Below, in pieces: positions 9,173-16,648 of a stretch of 64,000 bases of DNA. The notes beneath the pieces are model-generated. The model searched no databases, was not told the origin of the DNA, and was given only the letters and a program-made list of their open reading frames with translations. Position numbers and translations under genes: made by a program. Source of the stretch: Polynucleobacter sp. UB-Piko-W3 (GTDB taxonomy: Bacteria; Pseudomonadota; Gammaproteobacteria; Burkholderiales; Burkholderiaceae). The stretch's first letter is position 1. Each line of letters opens with the position of its first letter. The DNA is taken from the NCBI RefSeq assembly GCF_018881635.1, contig NZ_JACVPY010000002.1:1198525-1262524 (forward strand). The letters are read 5' to 3'.

Positions 9173-10828
9173 CTAGACATCAATAGCGGTGGCAGAGCCA
9201 GCTTGCTTGCGCAGTTCAAATTTCTGGATTTTTCCGGTTGAGGTCTTGGGTAGCTCCCCAAATACAATCGCCTTAGGTACCTTAAATCCAGCTAAATGTT
9301 GCTTACAGTGGGCAATGATCTCCGCTGGACTTACCTGAACTCCAGACTTAATTTCTAGGAAAGCGCAGGGGGTCTCGCCCCACTTTGGATCAGGTTTAGC
9401 AACCACTGCCGCGGCCATCACCGCAGGGTGACGGTACAAAACATCCTCCACCTCAATAGAAGAAATATTTTCCCCGCCAGAGATGATGATGTCCTTGCTG
9501 CGGTCTTTAATCTTGACGTAGCCATCTGGGTTCATCACCGCTAAGTCACCCGAATGAAACCAGCCGCCCTCAAAAGCTTCTTGAGTGGCTTTCTGATTCT
9601 TCAGATAACCCTTCATGGTGATATTCCCTTTGAACATAATTTCCCCCATCGTTTCACCATCAGCGGGAACTGGTTGCATCGTTTCTGGATTGAGCACATC
9701 AATTGCTTGTTGCAGGTGATAGCGCATGCCTTGTCGCGCATTCAAGCGAGCGCGCTCGCCGATATCCAAATCATCCCACTCATCTTGTCTCACGCAAATT
9801 GCGGCCGGGCCATAAGTCTCAGTCAAACCATATACATGGGTTAAATCAAAGCCCAGCTTTTCCATCCCTTCAATGATCGAAGCTGGCGGTGCAGCCCCGG
9901 CGATGAGTCCCTTGACACCTGAAGGCACGCCTACCTTGAGGTCGTCTGGAGCATTAACCAACAGGTTATGAACAATCGGTGCAGCGCAGTAATGGGTGAC
10001 TCCATGCTCCTTAATCGCAGCAAAAATATGGGGTGCATCCACACGCCGCATACAAATATTAACGCCCGCACGCGCTGCAATAGTCCAAGGAAAGCACCAA
10101 CCATTGCAATGGAACATTGGCAGGGTCCACAAATACACCGGATGCCGATTGATATCCCAGTCCAAAATATTCGATACTGCATTCATTGCTGCGCCACGAT
10201 GGTGGTAGACAACACCTTTAGGATTACCGGTGGTACCCGAGGTATAGTTCAAGCAAATAGCTTGCCACTCATCTGCAGGAACCTGCCAAGCGAACTTTGG
10301 GTCCCCTTGCGCTAATAATTGTTCGTAAGTGAGTTTTCCTAAACTCTCACCCGTGATATCAAATTCTTTTTCTTCGACATCGATGACCAAAATATCCCGG
10401 CCACTTTCTTTTTGCGCGATCTCCAGTGCTTTTTTCATCACTGCTGAAAATTCTGGATCAACGATCACGACTTTGGCTTCGCCGTGATTGAGCATGAAAG
10501 CAATTGATTCTGGATCTAAGCGAGTATTCAAAGCATTCAGCACAGCCCCCGCCATCGGAATACCAAAATGCGCTTCCACCATCGGTGGTGTATTAGGCAG
10601 CATCACTGCAACCGTATCCCCTAGGCCAATGCCATGCTTTTGCAAAGCACTGGCCAGACGACGGCAACGCTCATCCGTTTGCTGCCAAGTTTGCCGTAAC
10701 TTTCCATGAATGATGGCAGTCTTATTAGGATAAATAGCTGCTGAACGCTCTAAAAATAGCAGTGGGGTAATCGGGGTAAAGTTCGCTGAATTACGATCCA
10801 AACCTTGTTCATAAATATTTGCCATCAT
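9173..10828 (-). CDS. Acyl-CoA synthetase (AMP-forming), DmdB-like
   Basis: 551 residues of the ANL superfamily. The P-loop-like motif (YTSGTTGNPKG), the YGLTETYG motif, the hinge (SGDLAVMNPDGYVKIKDRSKD) and the C-terminal catalytic lysine in TSTGKIQKF are all present. It activates a carboxylic acid to its CoA ester. The layout with a long acyl-CoA dehydrogenase and ETF resembles medium-chain or methylthiopropionate pathways, but the substrate is not determined by sequence. Starts MMAN; the second Met is equally possible. Confidence 0.92.
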   Translation of the reverse strand: MMANIYEQGLDRNSANFTPITPLLFLERSAAIYPNKTAIIHGKLRQTWQQTDERCRRLASALQKHGIGLGDTVAVMLPNTPPMVEAHFGIPMAGAVLNALNTRLDPESIAFMLNHGEAKVVIVDPEFSAVMKKALEIAQKESGRDILVIDVEEKEFDITGESLGKLTYEQLLAQGDPKFAWQVPADEWQAICLNYTSGTTGNPKGVVYHHRGAAMNAVSNILDWDINRHPVYLWTLPMFHCNGWCFPWTIAARAGVNICMRRVDAPHIFAAIKEHGVTHYCAAPIVHNLLVNAPDDLKVGVPSGVKGLIAGAAPPASIIEGMEKLGFDLTHVYGLTETYGPAAICVRQDEWDDLDIGERARLNARQGMRYHLQQAIDVLNPETMQPVPADGETMGEIMFKGNITMKGYLKNQKATQEAFEGGWFHSGDLAVMNPDGYVKIKDRSKDIIISGGENISSIEVEDVLYRHPAVMAAAVVAKPDPKWGETPCAFLEIKSGVQVSPAEIIAHCKQHLAGFKVPKAIVFGELPKTSTGKIQKFELRKQAGSATAIDV

Positions 10829-10865
10829 GTACTTTCAATAACGGTTTTTACTCGATTAGAGCAAC

Positions 10866-11786
10866 TTAAATATCTGCTAAGGCCTTGACGTGAGCTACAA
10901 CACTGCGTCCTAAAGCAGAGAGGTTGTAACCCCCCTCTAAGCAGCTGACTATGCGACCCTGTGCATAATCTTTCGCAATTTCCTTGAGGCGCTGAGTGAT
11001 CCAAACATAATCATCCTCCACCAAACCCATTTGACCTAAGTCATCCTCACGATGCGCATCAAATCCTGCAGAAATAATAATCAGCTCTGGCTCAAAGTTA
11101 CGTAAAGCCGGCAGCCAGCGCTCTTGCACAATCGAGCGCACCACATCACCTCGAGTGGATGCAGGCAAAGGCACATTGACCATATTATCCGAGGCATCTA
11201 GTCCACTATATGGGTAGAAAGGATGCTGGAAAAAGCTACACATCATCACGCTGGGATCATTAAAGAATGCTGCCTCAGTACCATTGCCATGATGTACATC
11301 AAAATCAATAATAGCGACACGCTTAATGCCATACGCTTCCTGAGCATAGCGGGCTGCAACTGCAACGTTATCGAATAGACAAAAACCCATAGAACGGGTT
11401 GGCTCGGCATGATGGCCAGGTGGCCTGACAGCACAAAATACGTTATCAACCTCACCCTTCATCACCGCATCAACACCCGCTATTGCAGCGCCTGCTGCAC
11501 GCAATGATGCCCTATAGGTATGAGGGTTCATAATAGTGTCACCATCTAGCATGAAGTAACCGCTCTCTGGAGCGCGGTCTCTGACAAATGCAACGTGGTC
11601 AGGGCTGTGCACTAATTCCAATTGATCTTCAGTTGCTAGGGGGGCGTCTAAATGATGAAGGAAGCGATCTACGCCACTGCGGATCAATTGATCATTGATC
11701 GCCTGAATTCGTTCAGGGCACTCTGGATGATGACTTCCCATCTCATGTTTCAGAAAGTCTGGATGAGTTATGTATCCTGTTGTCAT
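10866..11786 (-). CDS. Histone deacetylase-family (acetoin utilisation-like) deacetylase
   Basis: 306 residues with the zinc-deacetylase motifs: RPPGHHAE, the metal site IDFDVHHGNGT, the aspartate in SAGFDAH, and the late glycine motif LEGGYNL. Bacterial members remove acyl or aminoalkyl groups from small molecules or protein lysines. It is the first gene of the acyl-CoA operon (37 bases before the ligase), so a role in reversing lysine acylation of acyl-CoA enzymes, or in releasing the acid substrate, is plausible but inferred. Confidence 0.88.
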   Translation of the reverse strand: MTTGYITHPDFLKHEMGSHHPECPERIQAINDQLIRSGVDRFLHHLDAPLATEDQLELVHSPDHVAFVRDRAPESGYFMLDGDTIMNPHTYRASLRAAGAAIAGVDAVMKGEVDNVFCAVRPPGHHAEPTRSMGFCLFDNVAVAARYAQEAYGIKRVAIIDFDVHHGNGTEAAFFNDPSVMMCSFFQHPFYPYSGLDASDNMVNVPLPASTRGDVVRSIVQERWLPALRNFEPELIIISAGFDAHREDDLGQMGLVEDDYVWITQRLKEIAKDYAQGRIVSCLEGGYNLSALGRSVVAHVKALADI

Positions 11787-11869
11787 TACTCTAAATCCTT
11801 CATAGCAAAACTCTTATTTTTATAATCTTGGCAAACGTGTTTATTTCTCAACAATCCGTCCCATCGCGC

Positions 11870-13123
11870 ATGTATCTTCGCATCTCCTACTTAGTTCTAG
11901 TCTTACTTCTAGCTGCCTGCGCCAGCGCGCCAACGCCACCCACAAAGCCAGACCAACCCATCGTAAACCAAGCTGAAGATATCGCTATAGAAGCGCGAGT
12001 CAGTCAAAACCTCAATGAATTACTCAGCCAAGTTTCCCAAACCCAAGAAATCCCCCTGCAAAGCCTAGAATCTGGCTTTTTAGATGCTAAAACGATTCCT
12101 TCAATACGCAAATTGGTATTACCCCCATCGGGCACTTTCAAGAAAAATTGGCTTGCCTACCGCAAGCGTTTTATTGAACCCGTCCGACTAAAGGCTGGAA
12201 AAGCCTTTTGGGAAGAAAATCAAGCATTTTTGAGCCAAGTTGAGCAGGATTCTGGGGTTCCCGTTGAGATCATTGTTGCCATTATTGGTATTGAGACCAT
12301 CTATGGACGCCAGACGGGTAATTTCCGAGTAAAAGATGTCTTATCTACCCTAGCCTTTAGCTACCCCGAGACGCCCAATAAAGTTGCCCGTGAGCAACTA
12401 TTTAAAGATCAGCTCAAAGAACTCATCCTCTTATGCTGGACTGAAGCTGGCGGCAAGTTGCCAGCCAAGAACAGCATGCAAGATGTCAATAGCCCTCGCT
12501 TTAATGCTTGCTTAAACCAGAATAGCTCTTATGCAGGCGCAATTGGTTTACCGCAATTCATGCCTAGTAGCATTCGCAGCTTTGCAATGGATGGTGATGG
12601 CGATGGAAGAATCGATTTAAAGCAAAGTCCAAAAGATGCCATAGCTAGTGTTGGTAACTTCATGAAAAACCATGGCTGGCAGCCTGGCATGCCCATTTCA
12701 TTTCCTGTGCAAATTGATGGCATAACAGCCGCTAAAGAATTAGCCGATGGACAGCCACAGCTAAAACACACAGTTCAAGAACTCATTGATAAAGGGATCT
12801 TGACCAAACAACAAGGTGACCTGCAAAGTGGTGGCGTTGAGTCCAGCAGCAAAGCATTTATTGTGGATCTGCCCTACCCAGATAAAGATGGCTCAGACCA
12901 AGTCCAATACTTTGTAGGCTTGAATAACTTTTTGACGATCGTGCAATACAACCGAAGCTACTTTTATGCACAAAGTGTTGCCGAGTTTGCAGAAGCTTTA
13001 GGATATAAGAATCAAAGCGTAGTGCCGGTAGAAAATACTGGTAAAGCAGGGGGCAGTAAGAGTGTCAGTGAAAAATCTAAGCAAAAGAAATCTAGCGCTA
13101 AGAAGAAGTCTAAAACGAATTAA
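11870..13123 (+). CDS. mltB: Lytic murein transglycosylase B, lipoprotein
   Basis: 417 residues from the ATG at 11870; an in-frame TTG at 11828 would add 14 residues, and neither has a clear ribosome site. The signal peptide ends in a lipobox (LLLAACAS). The SLT domain carries the catalytic Glu in GIETIYG (about residue 142) and the family motifs NSSYAGAIGLPQFMPSS and DGDGDGRIDL. MltB cleaves the MurNAc-GlcNAc bond of peptidoglycan to anhydro-muropeptides. The Lys/Ser-rich tail after about 390 is low complexity. Confidence 0.93.
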   Translation: MYLRISYLVLVLLLAACASAPTPPTKPDQPIVNQAEDIAIEARVSQNLNELLSQVSQTQEIPLQSLESGFLDAKTIPSIRKLVLPPSGTFKKNWLAYRKRFIEPVRLKAGKAFWEENQAFLSQVEQDSGVPVEIIVAIIGIETIYGRQTGNFRVKDVLSTLAFSYPETPNKVAREQLFKDQLKELILLCWTEAGGKLPAKNSMQDVNSPRFNACLNQNSSYAGAIGLPQFMPSSIRSFAMDGDGDGRIDLKQSPKDAIASVGNFMKNHGWQPGMPISFPVQIDGITAAKELADGQPQLKHTVQELIDKGILTKQQGDLQSGGVESSSKAFIVDLPYPDKDGSDQVQYFVGLNNFLTIVQYNRSYFYAQSVAEFAEALGYKNQSVVPVENTGKAGGSKSVSEKSKQKKSSAKKKSKTN

Positions 13124-13132
13124 GCTGGTGAG

Positions 13133-14044
13133 TTAGGCCGGAAACACCCCAGTAGATAAATAGCGGTCGCCGCGGTCACAAACGATAAAGACGATCGTGG
13201 CATTTTCAACCTGACGTGCAATACGCAAGGCAACAACTAAGGCACCGCCAGCAGATATGCCGCAGAAGATACCTTCCTCTGCTGCCATGCGGCGCGCCAT
13301 CTCCTCAGCATCTGCTTGTGTAATGTATTCAATACGATCGACTTTATCGCCTTGATAAATCTTCGGCAAATACTCTGGAGCCCATTTACGGATTCCCGGA
13401 ATTTGTGAGCCCTGCTCAGGCTGCGCTCCAATAATCTGAATCTCAGGATTCATGGACTTGAGATAGGTTGAGACACCAGTAATCGTTCCGGTAGTGCCCA
13501 TTGCTGAAATAAAGTGGGTAATTTGCCCATCGGTATCTCGCCAAATCTCTGGCCCAGTAGTTTCAATATGTGCTCGTGGATTATCCGGATTTGCAAACTG
13601 ATCCAGTAATCTACCGCGACCTTCTCGCTGTAGTTGGAGCGCATAGTCCCGTGCAAACTCCATGCCACCAGAAGCAGCAGTCAAAATGAGTTGAGCTCCA
13701 TAGGCAGCCATACTTTGGCGGCGCTCAATACTTTGATTTTCTGGCATTACCAATACCATCTTGTAGCCCAACATAGCAGCCGTCATAGCCAATGCAATGC
13801 CAGTATTACCACTTGTTGCTTCAATGAGGGTATCACCAGGTTTAATTTCTCCGCGCTCTTGTGCGCGCATGATCATCGACAGCGCAGGTCGGTCTTTCAC
13901 CGACCCGGCTGGATTATTGCCTTCTAGCTTACCTAAAATCACATTATTGCGGGTCGAGTTCTCGAGACCCGGAATCCGTTGCAATTGAACTATAGGTGTG
14001 TTGCCTACGGTTTGTGAAATTGTCAGGTAAGAAGGTTTACTCAT
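13133..14044 (-). CDS. cysM: Cysteine synthase B
   Basis: 303 residues, beta family of PLP enzymes. The PLP lysine is Lys50 in NNPAGSVKD, with SGNTGIA for the phosphate loop and GTTGTITG later. The substrate loop and C-terminus (ICDRGDRYLSTGVF) fit CysM rather than CysK. It makes cysteine from O-acetylserine and sulfide or thiosulfate. It converges with mltB 9 bases away. Confidence 0.94.
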   Translation of the reverse strand: MSKPSYLTISQTVGNTPIVQLQRIPGLENSTRNNVILGKLEGNNPAGSVKDRPALSMIMRAQERGEIKPGDTLIEATSGNTGIALAMTAAMLGYKMVLVMPENQSIERRQSMAAYGAQLILTAASGGMEFARDYALQLQREGRGRLLDQFANPDNPRAHIETTGPEIWRDTDGQITHFISAMGTTGTITGVSTYLKSMNPEIQIIGAQPEQGSQIPGIRKWAPEYLPKIYQGDKVDRIEYITQADAEEMARRMAAEEGIFCGISAGGALVVALRIARQVENATIVFIVCDRGDRYLSTGVFPA

Positions 14045-14085
14045 AAAGCCATTTTAGCCGCAAGCAAACCTACACGCGAAAGGGC

Positions 14086-14514
14086 TTAATTTCTGCGACC
14101 TGCTCCCGAACGCTCCGGCTGATGGCGAATACCAGTTTGAGTACGAGAATTGCGTCTACTAGAGGCGCCGCCCTCTTTTTTAGTCCTGCCATTAGGTTCC
14201 CGAAAGGAACTGGGTGCCTCAATGGTGAGGCCGTTATCTACCATCTTTTCTACGGATTTCATGCCAATGCCTCGGACCCGTTTCTGTAAATCATTGGCAT
14301 CTTGAAAATGACCGCCATCCAAGCGCTCGGCAATAATGGTTTTTGCCTTAGAAGGCCCAATCCCTTTAATACTCTCTAACTCAGATTGAGTAGCGGTATT
14401 GACATTGATGGGGGATGCTATAGCAACGCCAAGTGCAGAAACTGCCAGTGTTACAGCAAGCGCAGCAGATCTTACAAAACCAGTTACAACACCAATATTT
14501 AAGTTTCGACTCAT
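14086..14514 (-). CDS. ComEA-like helix-hairpin-helix protein with basic tail
   Basis: 142 residues from the ATG at 14514, chosen because GGAGAA lies just upstream; a longer ORF to 14550 has no such site. An N-terminal signal or anchor segment (about 8-35) is followed by a ComEA HhH pair (INVNTATQSELESIKGIGPSKA, with FQDANDLQKRVRGIGMKSV about 70-95). ComEA binds incoming DNA in the periplasm during transformation. After about residue 110 the tail is strongly basic (many Arg and Lys), which is unusual for short betaproteobacterial ComEA proteins and could add DNA affinity. Confidence 0.85.
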   Translation of the reverse strand: MSRNLNIGVVTGFVRSAALAVTLAVSALGVAIASPINVNTATQSELESIKGIGPSKAKTIIAERLDGGHFQDANDLQKRVRGIGMKSVEKMVDNGLTIEAPSSFREPNGRTKKEGGASSRRNSRTQTGIRHQPERSGAGRRN

Positions 14515-14645
14515 ACATTCTCCAGTATTAAATAAAAAATCCACGGACACAAAGTGCGCGTGGATCGTTTACAACGAATGGAAGTGGATACTGTTGACGA
14601 AATTACGTGGGATACAAACTAATCAGCAAGCTCTGATAGGGCGCT

Positions 14646-15392
14646 CTATTTCTGATTCAAAATGAATTGCGCAGCACGCTTTATAAATTCTGGCTCAGTT
14701 TGATTAAAGCCGTGATAGGCAAAGGACGCACAAACATCACCTTCGCTGATGCCGCCTTCAATAATTTCTAATTTAGAAATGTAGTTTTTAGGCCGATCTT
14801 CAATAATTCTTGAACTTGCTACTACTGGGGTGCCAGCACAATCATCATGCTGATGATGTATGCCTAAAACTGGAATAGTCACGTCATTACTGAGACTTGC
14901 TGAATTGATAGTTCCAGCAACAATGATCCCAGCAACTTGCTTCCCTGATGGGTCTAATTCATTTGCATAATAAGTGGCAGTTGAGGACCCCATACTATGC
15001 CCAAAGATCCAAATGGGAAGATTCAATTTGACCTTATAAAAGTTGACAACCTCATTTACCCTGCTGAGATGCTCTTTACGACCTCGCAAATTACCTCTTC
15101 TCAGATCTCCTAGGTCATAAGGACTATCAACCAAGACAGCACCTATTCCATATTGCGCCCATAGATCAAGTGAACGCACGAAGGTATGTCTACTTTTAAT
15201 AGTGCCATTATCAAAAATGACAGGCATGCCGCCGCCCCCAGGAAATAATAAAACTAGGGCTTTGGGATTTTGTACTCCAACAAAAAGGGTGCGTGTAGGG
15301 GTATCCTGTTGATGTGGAACATCAAATACCTGCCCCTGAACGCTAAGGGTTACTTGACATAGACATAATGCCAATAAAAATCTAGTTACCAA
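14646..15392 (-). CDS. Secreted alpha/beta hydrolase (last gene of CHAT cassette)
   Basis: 248 residues starting at a TTG (15392) preceded by AAGGGA; the start lies inside the 3' end of the upstream zinc-ribbon gene (11-base overlap), so translation is probably coupled. An N-terminal signal peptide (LLALCLCQVTLSVQG) is followed by an alpha/beta fold with the oxyanion-type GGGG (52-55), the nucleophile Ser133 in GHSMGS, an acid around Asp183/184 in HQHDDCAGTP, and His227 in YHGF. The triad looks complete. The substrate is unknown; a periplasmic esterase or peptidase is possible. Confidence 0.8.
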   Translation of the reverse strand: MVTRFLLALCLCQVTLSVQGQVFDVPHQQDTPTRTLFVGVQNPKALVLLFPGGGGMPVIFDNGTIKSRHTFVRSLDLWAQYGIGAVLVDSPYDLGDLRRGNLRGRKEHLSRVNEVVNFYKVKLNLPIWIFGHSMGSSTATYYANELDPSGKQVAGIIVAGTINSASLSNDVTIPVLGIHHQHDDCAGTPVVASSRIIEDRPKNYISKLEIIEGGISEGDVCASFAYHGFNQTEPEFIKRAAQFILNQK

Positions 15393-16167
15393 TGATTCCC
15401 TTAAGGCCTGTGTAGATTGATACAGCAGTGGTTCCTAATGCAACTACTGTGCCACCATAGTCTTGAAGGCTCTTCATAAGCCCATGCATCCCTTGAATAG
15501 AGACACCACCTGCAGATTGAGTTGATGTTACTTTAATCAGCATATTCATAATGCCGGCGTGACGACGTCTTTGTTTGCTTGCATAAGCAACTCCACCAAG
15601 TAGCATTCCCGTTAAGAAACTAAAGGCGATGCTAGCGGAGTACTCTAAAACTTCTCTCCATTCAAATAGGTTCTGGGGCCAAACAGGTGAATGATCAACC
15701 AAGCTCGTAATCCAACTCATACCAATTACTGAACTAATAGCCAAAAAGACTACGCCAACAAACCAAGGGAAAAGCTTGTACGCATGACCCTCAAATAAGA
15801 AATAAGCAAATGGTAGTGGAAGAGCCATGGAGATGATTCTTAGATAAATCATCTTGGTGTCATAAACAATCGCAATTAACCAATGTGCTAATAGAAGCAA
15901 CAGTAATGGCAAGATCAAATAAAGGGCAATATCTTTTACCCAGGCGAACATAGATCTACTAGCAAGCTGCTGATTTTGTTCTTCCAACAAGCACTCAAGC
16001 TCAGCAATCCTAAGCTCATTCACTTCTTGACTGGGGATTGCAGCCAACTGGTCTTCTAGGCTAGCAATCTTGGCGATCATCGGTTTAAAAAGATAAAGAT
16101 CACGACTGCAAGTCTTACAGACGTGAGCCTCTTCTGAAACCTCAGATAGGCAATATGGACAATTCAT
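15382..16167 (-). CDS. Zinc-ribbon, coiled-coil, multi-pass membrane protein of CHAT cassette
   Basis: 261 residues. The N-terminus is a zinc ribbon (CPYC at 3-6 and CKTC at 17-20). A likely coiled coil (about 33-70) and four hydrophobic segments (about 78-100, 108-126, 132-152, 178-200) follow. The C-terminal 25 residues are Gly/Thr-rich and hydrophobic (GGTVVALGTTAVSIYTG). The lack of a signal peptide and an even number of spans suggest that both ends are cytoplasmic. I do not recognise a named family. It starts within 1 base of the upstream Ig-like gene stop, so it belongs to the same operon. Confidence 0.65.
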   Translation of the reverse strand: MNCPYCLSEVSEEAHVCKTCSRDLYLFKPMIAKIASLEDQLAAIPSQEVNELRIAELECLLEEQNQQLASRSMFAWVKDIALYLILPLLLLLLAHWLIAIVYDTKMIYLRIISMALPLPFAYFLFEGHAYKLFPWFVGVVFLAISSVIGMSWITSLVDHSPVWPQNLFEWREVLEYSASIAFSFLTGMLLGGVAYASKQRRRHAGIMNMLIKVTSTQSAGGVSIQGMHGLMKSLQDYGGTVVALGTTAVSIYTGLKGIIGN

Positions 16168-16604
16168 TATTTATTCACTACCAAATTCAATACTGAGTTC
16201 GTTTCACGACCCTCAGAATCTTTCACCGTTACACGGATCGTATGGGTTCCTGGAGGAACATCCGCCTTTGCAAAATCAATGCCATTGGCAGAGATAGCAC
16301 TCTTTAAACGAGGGGTTAAATCTACAAAAGGTGATTTCATATAAACCACTTTGACAGAGCTTGGATCAATCTTGGCATCGCCGCGTGGCTCAAAGTTCAC
16401 CTTGAAATCAAATGGAGAAGCTACCGGCGTATCGGCTTCTGGTGAGGCTAACTTAATCCCTGGCCCACGAGAAATGCCGCGGGTTGCAAGAGCGCCAGCT
16501 GCCGGTGGCAAAGCTGCTTCTTTTGCACTAATCAAAGCAGCAGCAATAGACCACTGGGAAGAGGCAAGCAGTGATGCGGCAAGCAATATATGACTCAATT
16601 TCAT
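16167..16604 (-). CDS. Small secreted Ig-like protein of CHAT cassette
   Basis: 145 residues with a clear signal peptide (cleavage near SIAA, about 19-23). Residues 60-145 look like a beta-sandwich (FDFKVNFEP, HTIRVTVKDSEGR, NSVLNLVVNK), as in bacterial Ig-like or periplasmic binding modules. Residues 39-44 read LATRGI, identical to 822-827 of the CHAT protein encoded immediately upstream. It lies 44 bases after the CHAT gene and abuts the zinc-ribbon gene. A role as substrate, partner or inhibitor of the CHAT protein is inferred from position and the shared motif only. Confidence 0.7.
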   Translation of the reverse strand: MKLSHILLAASLLASSQWSIAAALISAKEAALPPAAGALATRGISRGPGIKLASPEADTPVASPFDFKVNFEPRGDAKIDPSSVKVVYMKSPFVDLTPRLKSAISANGIDFAKADVPPGTHTIRVTVKDSEGRETNSVLNLVVNK

Positions 16605-16648
16605 AGAAACCTCAAATAATTAAAAATGTTAAACAAGTAGATCTTAAA

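Noticed and set aside
9554-10315. Several plus-strand frames opposite the acyl-CoA ligase gene
   Set aside because: They overlap the conserved ligase motifs on the other strand and show no recognisable protein features.
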